DNA of 64,000 nucleotides, from NCBI RefSeq assembly GCF_014200605.1, contig NZ_JACHCE010000001.1:744001-808000 (forward strand), read 5' to 3'. The notes beneath the pieces are model-generated. The model worked only from the letters and a program-made list of their open reading frames with translations, ran no database searches and was not told where the DNA came from. Numbering within the stretch: the stretch's first letter is position 1; each line of letters opens with the position of its first letter. The stretch is from Pedobacter cryoconitis (GTDB lineage: Bacteria > Bacteroidota > Bacteroidia > Sphingobacteriales > Sphingobacteriaceae). Position numbers and translations under genes: made by a program. Positions 8,947 to 17,535 of the stretch are shown here, one piece after another.

Positions 8947-10857
8947 ATGGAATATTTCAACAAACTGCTTGATTTACTTAAAACTGAACGTGAAGAAGAT
9001 CAAAATGCTTATCTCAAATTAACTGAATCTTCTTCTGTAGCAGATCGCAGGGCGAATGGTTTAACCTGGTATCCGATCGCTATAAGAGGTTCTGAAATGA
9101 GCCGTGGTGATTATCTGACTGTAGAGATGGAAAGAACTTCTCATCAGGATATCAGTCATCAGCTTCGGTTTGGTGCATCGGTTGTCCTGTTTTCTAATCA
9201 TGACCCTAAAGCGGACCGGGTGGAAGGGGTTGTCTCTTATCAATCGGGCAATAAAATTAAAGTTACTTTACGTACGGATGAGCTGCCTGACTGGTCCCGT
9301 GATGGTAAATTAGGGCTGGATGTGCTTTTTGATAACAATAGTTATGATGAAATGCAGAACGCACTGAAGACCGCTGCTGCTCCTTTTGAAAAGGAGGTGG
9401 ATGGCAGGCTTGTCAAAATATTGACTGGTAGCTTAGCACCGTCTTTTAATCCTTCGGATTATAATTATAGAATTCCTGCTTTAAATACTGTGCAGCAGGC
9501 TGCGGTGGATAAAATTTTGTCTGCAACTGATCTGGCAATTGTTCATGGCCCTCCGGGCACGGGTAAAACGACTACTTTGGTCCAGGCGATTAAAGCGCTG
9601 ATCAAACAGGATCATCACCAGATTTTAGTGGTAGCACCGAGTAATACTGCGGTTGATTTGCTAAGTGAAAAACTTGCAGATGAAGGGTTGAATGTATTGC
9701 GTGTGGGTAATCCTGCAAGGGTTTCTGAAAGATTGACTGCCTTGACACTGGATAGTAAAATGTCCGCGCATAGTAGTATGAAGGAGATGAAAAATCTGAA
9801 GAAACAGGCTGGTGAGTACAAAAATATGGCTCATAAGTATAAGCGAAATTTCGGAAAGGCTGAACAGGAACAACGTAAAGCTTTGTTTAATGAAGCGCAT
9901 AAGATTATGAAAGAGGTGGGCAATACGGAGCAATATATTATTGATGACCTGGTTGCGAAAGCCCAGGTAATTACCGCAACTCTGGTCGGATCTAATCATT
10001 ATACAGTTAGAAACAGGAAATTCCATACGGTGGTGATTGATGAGGCAGGACAGGCGCTTGAACCGGCTTGCTGGATACCAGTATTGAAGGCTAAAAAGGT
10101 GATTTTTGCAGGTGACCATTGCCAGCTATCTCCAACAGTTAAGTCTAATGTGGCTGCGAGAAATGGTTTGAGTACTACTTTGCTGGAGAAATGTGTGGCT
10201 TTGTACCCGGAAGCTGTTGTTCTTTTAGAGGAGCAGTACAGGATGAATGAGAAGATTATGGGGTATTCTTCGAAGGTGTTTTATGAAGATAAAATGAGGG
10301 CACATGATTCGGTCGCGACCCGTGTTTTAATGGAAGGGGAAGAGCCTGTTGAATTTATTGATACAGCAGGTTGTGGTTTTGAGGAGAAAACCGAAGGGAC
10401 GAGTACAACGAATCCTGAGGAAGGTGTGTTTTTGATTAAACATCTGACACAATTGGTGGATAAGGTGAAGGTGAGTGGGGTTGCTTTGGCCGATTTCCCG
10501 ACAATAGCAGTTATTTCTCCTTATAAACAACAGGTTTATTTGTTGAAGGATCTTTTGTTGAATTCTCCGGAGTTAGAGGTTTATAAGGATAAGATATCGG
10601 TTAATACAATTGATAGTTTTCAGGGACAGGAAAGAGATATAGTATATATAGGCCTGACAAGGAGTAACAGTGATGGAGTGATCGGGTTTTTAACTGATGT
10701 GAGAAGGATGAATGTAGCGATTACAAGGGCGAAAAAGAAATTGGTTGTGATTGGAGATAGCGGAACGCTGGCAAGATTTGATTTTTATGGAGATTTTATA
10801 GGGTATGCTGAGGGGTGTGGGGGGTATAAGAGTGCGTGGGAGTTTGTGGAAGGGTAA
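8947..10857 (+). CDS. Superfamily 1 helicase, UPF1/IGHMBP2-like (AAA_11/AAA_12)
   Basis: ATP-dependent nucleic-acid helicase of 636 residues. An N-terminal beta-barrel-like region (about 1-170) precedes Walker A VHGPPGTGKTTTLVQAI (near residue 200), motif II VVIDEAGQALEPA, motif III FAGDHCQLSPTV, motif IV LEEQYRMNEKIMGYSS, then ISPYKQQV, NTIDSFQGQERDIVYIG and RRMNVAITRAKKKLVVIGD. The architecture is that of SMBP2/UPF1-type 5'-to-3' helicases widespread in Bacteroidota. Its substrate (DNA or RNA) cannot be told from sequence. It is followed by a large inverted repeat that could act as terminator. Confidence 0.93.
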   Translation: MEYFNKLLDLLKTEREEDQNAYLKLTESSSVADRRANGLTWYPIAIRGSEMSRGDYLTVEMERTSHQDISHQLRFGASVVLFSNHDPKADRVEGVVSYQSGNKIKVTLRTDELPDWSRDGKLGLDVLFDNNSYDEMQNALKTAAAPFEKEVDGRLVKILTGSLAPSFNPSDYNYRIPALNTVQQAAVDKILSATDLAIVHGPPGTGKTTTLVQAIKALIKQDHHQILVVAPSNTAVDLLSEKLADEGLNVLRVGNPARVSERLTALTLDSKMSAHSSMKEMKNLKKQAGEYKNMAHKYKRNFGKAEQEQRKALFNEAHKIMKEVGNTEQYIIDDLVAKAQVITATLVGSNHYTVRNRKFHTVVIDEAGQALEPACWIPVLKAKKVIFAGDHCQLSPTVKSNVAARNGLSTTLLEKCVALYPEAVVLLEEQYRMNEKIMGYSSKVFYEDKMRAHDSVATRVLMEGEEPVEFIDTAGCGFEEKTEGTSTTNPEEGVFLIKHLTQLVDKVKVSGVALADFPTIAVISPYKQQVYLLKDLLLNSPELEVYKDKISVNTIDSFQGQERDIVYIGLTRSNSDGVIGFLTDVRRMNVAITRAKKKLVVIGDSGTLARFDFYGDFIGYAEGCGGYKSAWEFVEG

Positions 10858-10949
10858 TGAAAAAAAACACAAGCTATGTTCGGCCGGCATTGCCTTCGCT
10901 GAAGGGCTCGGAACGCAAGGTCCTCACATTAGCTTGTGTTTTTTTTTCA
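10858..10949. repeat. Inverted repeat element with about 50-nt interior
   Basis: Arms of about 19 bases (TG, eight A, CACAAGCTA and its complement with nine T) enclose a GC-rich interior. The interior holds a smaller hairpin, CCTTC-GCT-GAAGG. On the plus strand the right arm ends in a T run, so it can terminate helicase transcription. The size and nested stems also resemble dispersed REP-like intergenic elements; a second copy was not recognised in this window. Confidence 0.65.
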
Positions 10950-10961
10950 TTATCCACGACT

Positions 10962-11117
10962 TGGTTGGTGATCATGGTTGGTGGTCATAGTTAGTGGCTG
11001 TAGTTGGTGTTCATGGTTGGTGGTCATGGTTAGTGTTCATGGTTGGTGGTCATAGTTAGTGGCCGTAGTTGGTGTTCATGGTTGGTGTTCATGGTTGGTG
11101 GCCGTAGTTGGTGCTGA
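10962..11117. repeat. 13-bp tandem repeat, 12 copies
   Basis: Twelve consecutive 13-base units with consensus TGGTTGGTGGTCA and variants (T/A at position 2, GTTCA or GGCCG ends). The plus strand is almost pure G/T/A and rich in GG pairs. Thirteen is not a multiple of three and no open frame runs through, so the array is non-coding. The sequence TTATCCACG, one mismatch from a DnaA box, lies just before it (10949-10957). The 213 bases from the array to the next gene show nothing recognised. Confidence 0.9.
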
Positions 11118-11330
11118 TGGAAGGATTCTTAAGAAGAAACTTGTAAGAAGGAGCAGATTAGGCTAAGAAGGAATAGGCTGATTTTATTGTTGTTTACTGG
11201 TATCCGCAAAAGATGATTTTTTGTGGATTTCTTTTTTATTGCCTTTTATAATTCCATATATTAGACTGGATAGTTTGGTGATTAATACCTTGTTACAACA
11301 CATGTGCCGGGGAACTGAAAATATATTTAT

Positions 11331-12032
11331 ATGGGACTATTTGATTTTTTAAATACCAACGAGAATGATGGTGGCGGACATGAGGATGGGCATTATAAGG
11401 GTACAGATATGGGGTTTGTAGAAAATCTGATTAGTTTGTTTACTTCTAAGCCTAATGTTTTAAAGGCATATTTTGGTTTGTTATACGATGAGGGAAAGGA
11501 TGATAATGATTTGTTTTTGGCAATTGATCATTTAGGAGGAGCCGAAGGACTGAAAAAGATGACTTATTTTATGAAGGAAACATTTCAACCCGATATCCCT
11601 ATGTTTTATACCTCTACTCAGGAGCAACCCGAGCTGCTGGGCTTTATAGAAGAAACGAATTTTCCGTTTTATGTGAAGGATAAACCACAGCCACTACATA
11701 TATCAGTTATGAAACAGTGGTTTGATCCCGGTTATAAAAAGGCCTTCATTGAGAAGATCAAAACTTCAAAAGTTACTTCTCTGTTTAAGGATTTTGACCC
11801 GCTTGGTAAAGGTTTTGATTTTCAAACCTTTGTAAGGGACGGCAAGGAGTTTATTCCCCTGTTTTCTGGTAAGGAAATGGTTTATAAAAGTGGCATGACT
11901 GAAGTGCCAAGCGACTTAACTGTAGCAGAATTTGACTGGCTAAGAATCGAAGAATCAATTGATGGCAGCCTGAAGGAACATTTTTATGTGCTTAATCCTG
12001 GTACTTCTTTCGAAGTTGAGTTTTACGCTTAA
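11331..12032 (+). CDS. SseB-like N-terminal domain protein (putative)
   Basis: A 233-residue soluble protein with no signal peptide. The middle and C-terminal parts (ISLFTSKPNVLKAYFG, then FVRDGKEFIPLFSGKEMVY and a closing YVLNPGTSFEVEF) resemble the SseB N-terminal domain family, where the block ending in LNPG is typical. SseB proteins are tied loosely to serine sensitivity in E. coli, with no biochemical role established. The N-terminus is Asn/Gly/His-rich. It follows the tandem repeat array and appears monocistronic. Assignment is by eye and only moderate. Confidence 0.55.
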   Translation: MGLFDFLNTNENDGGGHEDGHYKGTDMGFVENLISLFTSKPNVLKAYFGLLYDEGKDDNDLFLAIDHLGGAEGLKKMTYFMKETFQPDIPMFYTSTQEQPELLGFIEETNFPFYVKDKPQPLHISVMKQWFDPGYKKAFIEKIKTSKVTSLFKDFDPLGKGFDFQTFVRDGKEFIPLFSGKEMVYKSGMTEVPSDLTVAEFDWLRIEESIDGSLKEHFYVLNPGTSFEVEFYA

Positions 12033-12080
12033 ATACAATTCTCTTGTTTAAGGAAGCCTTATCCTTATTGGATAACCCAC

Positions 12081-12190
12081 CCTGATGCCCCCTTATTTAT
12101 GAAAAATCTTTCCTGATGGAAAACCTGTCCTGATGGATAACCTGTATTATTGAAACTCTTTGTTAACGGAAATCCCATCCTGATGGATAG
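12081..12190. repeat. Degenerate CCTGATGG direct repeats
   Basis: The octamer CCTGATGG (CCTGATGC in the first copy) recurs at 12081, 12112, 12129 and 12179, with related flanks such as GGATAACC and CTGTATTATTGAAA between copies. A weak minus-strand open frame crosses the region (12065-12331), but its composition follows the repeats. The stretch from 12033 to 12390 is otherwise gene-free. Confidence 0.5.
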
Positions 12191-12390
12191 TCCTTTATTA
12201 GCGGAAACGCTTTCTTGACAGTTTTCTCTTACAGGAATCCTGGCTTCTTTATAAAGGACCTTTTGAATGTTTTGTAACTGTATCAAGGCTGCCTGATGTA
12301 TCATCGGGCAGACCAATGGCTGTTCTGACATAGCAATGATACCTTTTCGTTTTGAACAAAAAAATAGATACGTATCTTTAAAAAATCTTA

Positions 12391-12436
12391 GAGTCTGTCT
12401 GGAATTTAGCTGGTAAATTTTAGACAGGCTCTTTTT
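12391..12436 (+). terminator. Terminator-like hairpin just before the MscS gene
   Basis: The nested stem GAGTCTGTCT / AGACAGGCTC (one G-T wobble), continued inward by AATTTA / TAAATT, is followed by TTTTT. It ends 24 bases before the MscS ATG. It may end transcription from the SseB-like gene or act as an attenuator in the channel-gene leader; a -7-like box TATCTTTA lies upstream near 12373. Confidence 0.75.
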
Positions 12437-12460
12437 AGTCTAACCACTAATTAAAAATAA

Positions 12461-13285
12461 ATGAATAGAATTGAAAATTATATTGAAGTTTTTTCTGAGA
12501 AAATTATCAGTGGCCTGCCAAACTTCATCCTTGCTGTAATTACGCTTTTAGCAGGTATATGGCTGATTAAATGGTTTATGGGGTTTATCCACCGCAGGTT
12601 TAAACGCAATACTGTTGATATTTCTTTAAGTGAGTTTTTAATCAGTATCATCAGGGTCATCCTTTATATCCTGCTGATTATTTCCTGCGCCTCAATGATC
12701 GGAATACAAACGAGCTCTTTTGTTGCAGTCTTAGGAGCAGGTGGCCTTGCCGTTGGCCTTGCACTGCAGGGCAGTCTTTCTAATTTTGCAGGTGGAGTAC
12801 TGATCTTGCTTTTTAAGCCCTTTAAAGTGGGACATGTTATCAGCTCTGCAAATAATGTCTCTGGTACAGTATTAAAGATTGATATTTTATATACGACTCT
12901 AAAGGCTGGTAATGGTACAACGATTTATGCACCGAATGGCCCGCTGGCAAATGCTGTAATTAATAATACCACAGATAATGAAATCAGACAGGCTGAATAT
13001 AAAATCAGCATTTCTTTTGATACGAATATAGATACCGCCCGAAAGGTAATCCTGGCCGTTTTAGAGAGTGATGCGTTAATTCTTAAGGACCCTAAACCAG
13101 CGGTATTGGTTTCATCACTCGAAGATAATGCCGTGATACTACTGGCCAGGGCATGGGCAGCAAACGGAGACTTCTGGTCTGTTTATTATGCCAACTTCCA
13201 GAAAATAAAAGAGGCACTTGAAAAGAATCAAATTATTTTATCTAAAAAAGCTGATATATATGTGATGGCAAATCACGTATCTTAA
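12461..13285 (+). CDS. mscS: Small-conductance mechanosensitive channel, MscS family
   Basis: Inner-membrane tension-gated channel that releases solutes on hypo-osmotic shock. The 274-residue length matches the minimal MscS form. Three hydrophobic segments lie at about 15-40, 58-82 and 88-115. The pore-lining TM3 is rich in Gly/Ala (LGAGGLAVGLALQGSLSNFAG), followed by the conserved LLFKPFKVGHVI and the cytoplasmic beta domain with IYAPNGPLANAVINN. The start codon lies just after a terminator-like hairpin, and the cysE gene follows after 19 bases, so read-through into the cysteine genes is possible. Confidence 0.93.
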   Translation: MNRIENYIEVFSEKIISGLPNFILAVITLLAGIWLIKWFMGFIHRRFKRNTVDISLSEFLISIIRVILYILLIISCASMIGIQTSSFVAVLGAGGLAVGLALQGSLSNFAGGVLILLFKPFKVGHVISSANNVSGTVLKIDILYTTLKAGNGTTIYAPNGPLANAVINNTTDNEIRQAEYKISISFDTNIDTARKVILAVLESDALILKDPKPAVLVSSLEDNAVILLARAWAANGDFWSVYYANFQKIKEALEKNQIILSKKADIYVMANHVS

Positions 13286-13304
13286 CGTTTAAAATCCACC
13301 TATA

Positions 13305-14117
13305 ATGAACGAAGAATTTTATCTTCATATCTACAACAAACAAAGCCAGATTGAAGCAATACCCTCTAATCTTGAGATTGCAGAATGGGCAGTAAGCCTG
13401 TTAAACCTTGTTTATCCTGAAAGATTAACTAACCCTAATCATACGTTAGATGAAATTAAAGGATATTTTAGTCATTCTGAACAGGAATTACTGAATATCC
13501 TACAAAAGACTAAAGCTTGTACAGCCTGTAACCATCACGTGATCGCAGAGACTTTCTATAATGAACTTCCTGAATTGTTCCGCCGGATGAATACGGATAT
13601 TACAGCTACTTTAAATGGTGATCCTGCTGCACAAAGTGAATTTGAAATTATCAGAACCTATCCCGGTTTTCTGGCGATATCAATTTATAGAATAGCACAT
13701 CAATTGCTGAAACTGGGTATTCCCTTAATTCCAAGGGTACTGACAGAATATGCACATTCGGCAACTGGAATTGATATCCATCCGGGGGCCGAAATTGGGG
13801 AGTATTTATTCATTGATCATGGTACAGGCCTGGTTATCGGCGAAACTACAAAGATTGGTGATCACGTTAAATTGTATCAGGGGGTAACACTGGGCGCTCT
13901 AAGCGTGGAGAAGTTTATGGCGAATACGAAAAGACATCCCACTATTGGTGATCATGTAATTATTTATTCGGGAGCGACAATTTTAGGCGGTGATACGTTT
14001 ATTGGTGAGCATAGTGTAATTGGTGGAAATGTCTGGCTAACTAAAAGTGTGCCGGCAAATTCAACGGTTTATCATCAGTCTGCTATGAAAGTTATAGAAA
14101 CAAAAAGCAAAATATAA
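13305..14117 (+). CDS. cysE: Serine O-acetyltransferase
   Basis: Transfers acetyl from acetyl-CoA to L-serine, the first step of cysteine synthesis. The 270-residue product has an N-terminal helical region and a C-terminal left-handed beta-helix of hexapeptide repeats: ATGIDIHPGAEIGEYLFIDH, GTGLVIGETTKIGDHVKLYQ, GVTLGAL and HPTIGDHVIIYSGATILGG. The catalytic His in FIDHGTG is present. It is the EpsC-type long-N-terminus form. It lies two bases before a cysteine synthase gene, giving a compact cysE-cysM operon. Confidence 0.95.
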   Translation: MNEEFYLHIYNKQSQIEAIPSNLEIAEWAVSLLNLVYPERLTNPNHTLDEIKGYFSHSEQELLNILQKTKACTACNHHVIAETFYNELPELFRRMNTDITATLNGDPAAQSEFEIIRTYPGFLAISIYRIAHQLLKLGIPLIPRVLTEYAHSATGIDIHPGAEIGEYLFIDHGTGLVIGETTKIGDHVKLYQGVTLGALSVEKFMANTKRHPTIGDHVIIYSGATILGGDTFIGEHSVIGGNVWLTKSVPANSTVYHQSAMKVIETKSKI

Positions 14118-14119
14118 GC

Positions 14120-14992
14120 ATGGGTACATTAATAGATTGCATAGGAAATACGCCATTAGTAGAGATTACCAAGCTGAACCCTAATCCGGCTGTCCGGATT
14201 TTTGCTAAACTGGAAGGAAATAATCCTGGTGGAAGCGTGAAAGACAGGGCTGCATTAAATATGATCCGCAGCGCAATGGAACGCGGTGAAGTGAATAAGG
14301 ATACTAAATTGGTAGAAGCGACCAGCGGAAATACTGGGATCGCCCTGGCAATGATTGCTTCAATCTATGGACTTGAAATTGAATTGGTCATGCCTTCAAA
14401 CTCTACGAGAGAGCGAACTTTAACCATGGAGGCTTTTGGAGCAAAGGTTACTTTACTGGAATCTATTGAGAAGTGCAGGGACTATGCGGAAGAGAAAGGG
14501 GGTACAACAGGGTATTTTCTGCTGAACCAATTCGCAAATCCTGATAATTATCTGGCACATTATAAAACAACAGGGCCGGAAATATGGGCTGATACCGAAC
14601 ATCAGATTACGCACTTTGTGAGCTCTATGGGGACTACCGGGAGTATTATGGGGAATTCTATGTACTTGAAGGAGCAAAATCCTGAAATTCAGATTGTAGG
14701 CTGTCAGCCAACGGAAGAGTCTTCAATTCCTGGTATCAGAAGATGGCCAAAAGAGTATTTACCTAAGATATTTGATGCTTCAAGGGTGGACAGGGTGATG
14801 GATGTTTCGCAGGATGAAGCTTCTGATTTTACCAGGAGAATGGCGAAATCGGAAGGCATCTTTGCTGGAATGAGCAGTGGAGGTGCGCTGGCATGTTCAC
14901 TCAGGCTGGCTGCCGAATTGACTTCGGGAGTAATCGTTTTTATAGCCTGCGACAGGGGAGACCGTTATCTGAGCAGCGATCTGTTCTTGTAA
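14120..14992 (+). CDS. cysM: Cysteine synthase B (O-acetylserine sulfhydrylase)
   Basis: PLP enzyme that converts O-acetylserine and sulfide (or thiosulfate) to cysteine. At 290 residues it has the CysM-like size. PLP lysine motif NPGGSVKDRAALNMI, substrate loop ATSGNTGIALAM, PLP-phosphate loop MGTTGSIMG and the late GMSSGGALACS are all present. It acts directly on the product of the gene immediately upstream, and the two-base spacing implies translational coupling. A strong bidirectional terminator follows. Confidence 0.95.
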   Translation: MGTLIDCIGNTPLVEITKLNPNPAVRIFAKLEGNNPGGSVKDRAALNMIRSAMERGEVNKDTKLVEATSGNTGIALAMIASIYGLEIELVMPSNSTRERTLTMEAFGAKVTLLESIEKCRDYAEEKGGTTGYFLLNQFANPDNYLAHYKTTGPEIWADTEHQITHFVSSMGTTGSIMGNSMYLKEQNPEIQIVGCQPTEESSIPGIRRWPKEYLPKIFDASRVDRVMDVSQDEASDFTRRMAKSEGIFAGMSSGGALACSLRLAAELTSGVIVFIACDRGDRYLSSDLFL

Positions 14993-15005
14993 TTAAGTAT
15001 GGATA

Positions 15006-15047
15006 AAAAAAAAGCCTCAGCAGATGTGTTTCTGCTGAGGCTTTTTT
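15006..15047. terminator. Bidirectional terminator between cysM and malic enzyme
   Basis: GCCTCAGCAGA and its perfect complement with a six-base loop, flanked by A and T runs, so it can serve both convergent genes. Confidence 0.92.
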
Positions 15048-15061
15048 ATGATTTATAGATT

Positions 15062-17323
15062 TTATTGTGCGTCTACTACAGCAATTGTAATCATATTCAC
15101 AATCTCTCTGACCGAACTGTCCATTTGTAAAACATGTACTGGTTTGTTCAGGCCAAGAAGGATAGGGCCTACAGCTTCTACATTTCCTAGTTCCTGCAAT
15201 AATTTATAGGCAACGTTTCCTGATTCCAGGTTTGGAAAGATCAAAGTGTTTGCCGGAATGCCTTTTAAGCTGGAGAATGGGTAATTGCTTTGAAGCAACT
15301 CTGCATTCATCGCAAAATTGGCCTGCATTTCACCATCAACAATCATATCAGGATATTTTTGTTTCAGCAATGCCGTCGCAACTCTCATCTTTTGCGGAAC
15401 TGGTCCTGTATTGGAACCGAAGTTAGAATAAGATAGTAAAGCAATACGAGGTGTGATATTGAATCCTTTGATAGTTTCATTAATCATTCCTGTAATATCT
15501 ACCATATCTTCTGCTGTTGGATCCGGATTGACTGTCGTATCACCTAAAAATACAGGTCCTTTTTTTGTCAGCATCATGTACATCCCAGCGATTTTTTTAA
15601 CGCCTGGTTTTGTACCGATAACCTGTAATGCTGGCTTTAAGGTTGATTTGTAGTTTTTAGTTAATCCTGAGATTAATGCATCTGCCTGTCCGAATTCTAC
15701 CATACTTGCACCGTAATAGTTACGGTCACGTACCAGTTTTTTAGCTTCATACAGAGTGATACCACGTCTCTGGCGTCTTTCATAAAGATGCTGTGCAAAT
15801 TTATCAGACTCTTCTGTTCCCTGCCATGGATCAATGATTTCTACATCACCGAACTCAATTCCGTGTTCCAGGATGATTTTCTGGATTTTAGCTACATTTC
15901 CTAATAGAATAGGGGTTGCAATACCTTCGTCCTTAACAATCTGCGCTGCTTTTAATATTTTATAGTTATCAGCTTCTGCAAATACAACACGTTTAGGCGC
16001 AGATTTTGCTTTGCTGGCAAGATTTCTTAGTATTTTATCATCGGCACCTAACCTGATTTGTAATTCTTCCTGGTAAGCATTCCAGTCTGTAATCTGCTTG
16101 CGGGCAACACCAGATTCCATCGCCGCTTTGGCAACAGCTGTAGATACTATACCGATTAATCTGGAGTCAATTGGTTTTGGAATGATATAATCTTTTCCAA
16201 ATTTCAGGTTTTTAGCTTTATAGGCAAGGTGTACGATTTCTGGTACCGGAAGTTTAGTCAGCTCAGCAATTGCTCTTACCGCAGCGATTTTCATTTCTTC
16301 GTTGATCGATGTAGCACGTACATCTAATGCACCACGGAAGATATAAGGGAATCCTAATACGTTATTTACCTGGTTAGGGAAATCAGAACGCCCCGTTGCC
16401 ATGATGATATCTTTACGGCTGTTAATTGCAAGATCGTATGCAATTTCAGGGTCCGGATTAGCTAAGGCAAATACGATTGGGTTTTTAGCCATTGACTGTA
16501 CCATTTCTACCGATACTACATTTGCAGCTGAAAGACCCAGGAATACGTCTGCACCTTTCATGGCCTCAGCTAAAGTGCTGATGTCTTTTCTTGGTGTAGC
16601 AAAGTCCATACGCATTGGATCAAGGTCGGTACGGTCAACATTCACGATGCCATCCTTGTCGAATACCAGCATGTTTTCCTTTTTGACACCCAATTTAAGG
16701 TATAGTTTGATGCAGGATACTGCCGCTGCACCGGCCCCGCTTACCACAAGCTTTATTTTGTCTATTTTTTTATGCTGTAATTCGCAGGCATTTAATAAGG
16801 CTGCACTGGTAATGATTGCTGTACCATGCTGGTCATCGTGCATTACCGGGATATTCATTTCTTCTTTTAAACGACGCTCGATCTCAAAACACATCGGCGC
16901 TGCTATATCTTCAAGGTTTACACCTCCAAAGGTTGGTTCTAATGCTTTAACTACATTTACAAATTCGTCGGCTGTGGTCGCATTGATCTCTAAATCGAAA
17001 ACATCAATGTCAGCAAAGATTTTGAATAACAAACCTTTACCTTCCATTACCGGTTTACTTGCTGCCGGACCAATATTTCCTAAACCTAATACTGCAGTCC
17101 CATTACTGATTACGGCTACTAAATTACCCTTGGCTGTATATTTATATACGTCTTCCGGGTTCCTGTATATTTCCATGCAGGGCTCCGCTACTCCAGGTGA
17201 ATAGGCAAGTGCTAAATCTCGTTGTGAATTTGTGGGTTTGGAAGGTACGACTTCAATCTTACCTGGCCGGCCATCCGAGTGATAATCTAATGCGTCCTGT
17301 TTACGGTTTGTTGCTTTGTTCAT
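15062..17323 (-). CDS. maeB: NADP-dependent malic enzyme with phosphotransacetylase-like domain
   Basis: Oxidative decarboxylation of malate to pyruvate, giving NADPH. The 753-residue protein has the MaeB layout: malic enzyme N-terminal and NAD(P)-binding domains (residues about 1-425; AYSPGVAEPC, MHDDQHGTAI, the VSGAGAAAVSC nucleotide loop) and a C-terminal phosphotransacetylase-like domain (about 430-753; FAEADNYKILKAA, NYYGASMVEFG), which in this family is regulatory and acyl-CoA responsive. It is transcribed alone and diverges from the desaturase. A palindrome GGAGTA-GAT-TACTCC lies in the upstream region (17359-17373). Confidence 0.95.
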   Translation of the reverse strand: MNKATNRKQDALDYHSDGRPGKIEVVPSKPTNSQRDLALAYSPGVAEPCMEIYRNPEDVYKYTAKGNLVAVISNGTAVLGLGNIGPAASKPVMEGKGLLFKIFADIDVFDLEINATTADEFVNVVKALEPTFGGVNLEDIAAPMCFEIERRLKEEMNIPVMHDDQHGTAIITSAALLNACELQHKKIDKIKLVVSGAGAAAVSCIKLYLKLGVKKENMLVFDKDGIVNVDRTDLDPMRMDFATPRKDISTLAEAMKGADVFLGLSAANVVSVEMVQSMAKNPIVFALANPDPEIAYDLAINSRKDIIMATGRSDFPNQVNNVLGFPYIFRGALDVRATSINEEMKIAAVRAIAELTKLPVPEIVHLAYKAKNLKFGKDYIIPKPIDSRLIGIVSTAVAKAAMESGVARKQITDWNAYQEELQIRLGADDKILRNLASKAKSAPKRVVFAEADNYKILKAAQIVKDEGIATPILLGNVAKIQKIILEHGIEFGDVEIIDPWQGTEESDKFAQHLYERRQRRGITLYEAKKLVRDRNYYGASMVEFGQADALISGLTKNYKSTLKPALQVIGTKPGVKKIAGMYMMLTKKGPVFLGDTTVNPDPTAEDMVDITGMINETIKGFNITPRIALLSYSNFGSNTGPVPQKMRVATALLKQKYPDMIVDGEMQANFAMNAELLQSNYPFSSLKGIPANTLIFPNLESGNVAYKLLQELGNVEAVGPILLGLNKPVHVLQMDSSVREIVNMITIAVVDAQ

Positions 17324-17488
17324 TTTGTGTGTGTATCCTTGATCTTTGTTATGCTGGGGGAGTAGATTACTCCAGAAAGCTAATAAGTGGTCGAAAGTAG
17401 GTATATGTTTAAAATAATACTAGAAAATAATAGGGAAATTACCTTGAATTGACCGTTAGGTTTAAGATTTTTTTATATAGTAGCTGAT

Positions 17489-17516
17489 TTGTGAAAAATC
17501 TGACGTACTTTCACAA
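17489..17516. promoter_or_regulatory. Inverted repeat operator candidate before the desaturase
   Basis: TTGTGAAA, 12 bases, TTTCACAA: a perfect 8-bp dyad 19 bases before the desaturase ATG. It overlaps a -7-like TACTTTCA, which places it where a repressor would block transcription. Confidence 0.5.
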
Positions 17517-17535
17517 GAAAAAATAATTTCAGTCT

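Noticed and set aside
10949..10957. Replication origin at the TTATCCACG site beside the 13-bp repeats
   Set aside because: A single mismatched DnaA box and G/T-rich rather than AT-rich repeats are not enough; reported only as a repeat array.
10805..10990. 61-codon frame ending in the inverted repeat
   Set aside because: It overlaps the end of the helicase gene and reads through the hairpin.
12065..12331. Minus-strand 88-codon frame
   Set aside because: It runs through the degenerate CCTGATGG repeats, has repeat-driven composition and no recognisable domain.
16401..17204. Long 267-codon frame on the plus strand
   Set aside because: It is the mirror of the malic enzyme gene, Ser/Thr/Ala-rich without a fold, and wholly inside it.
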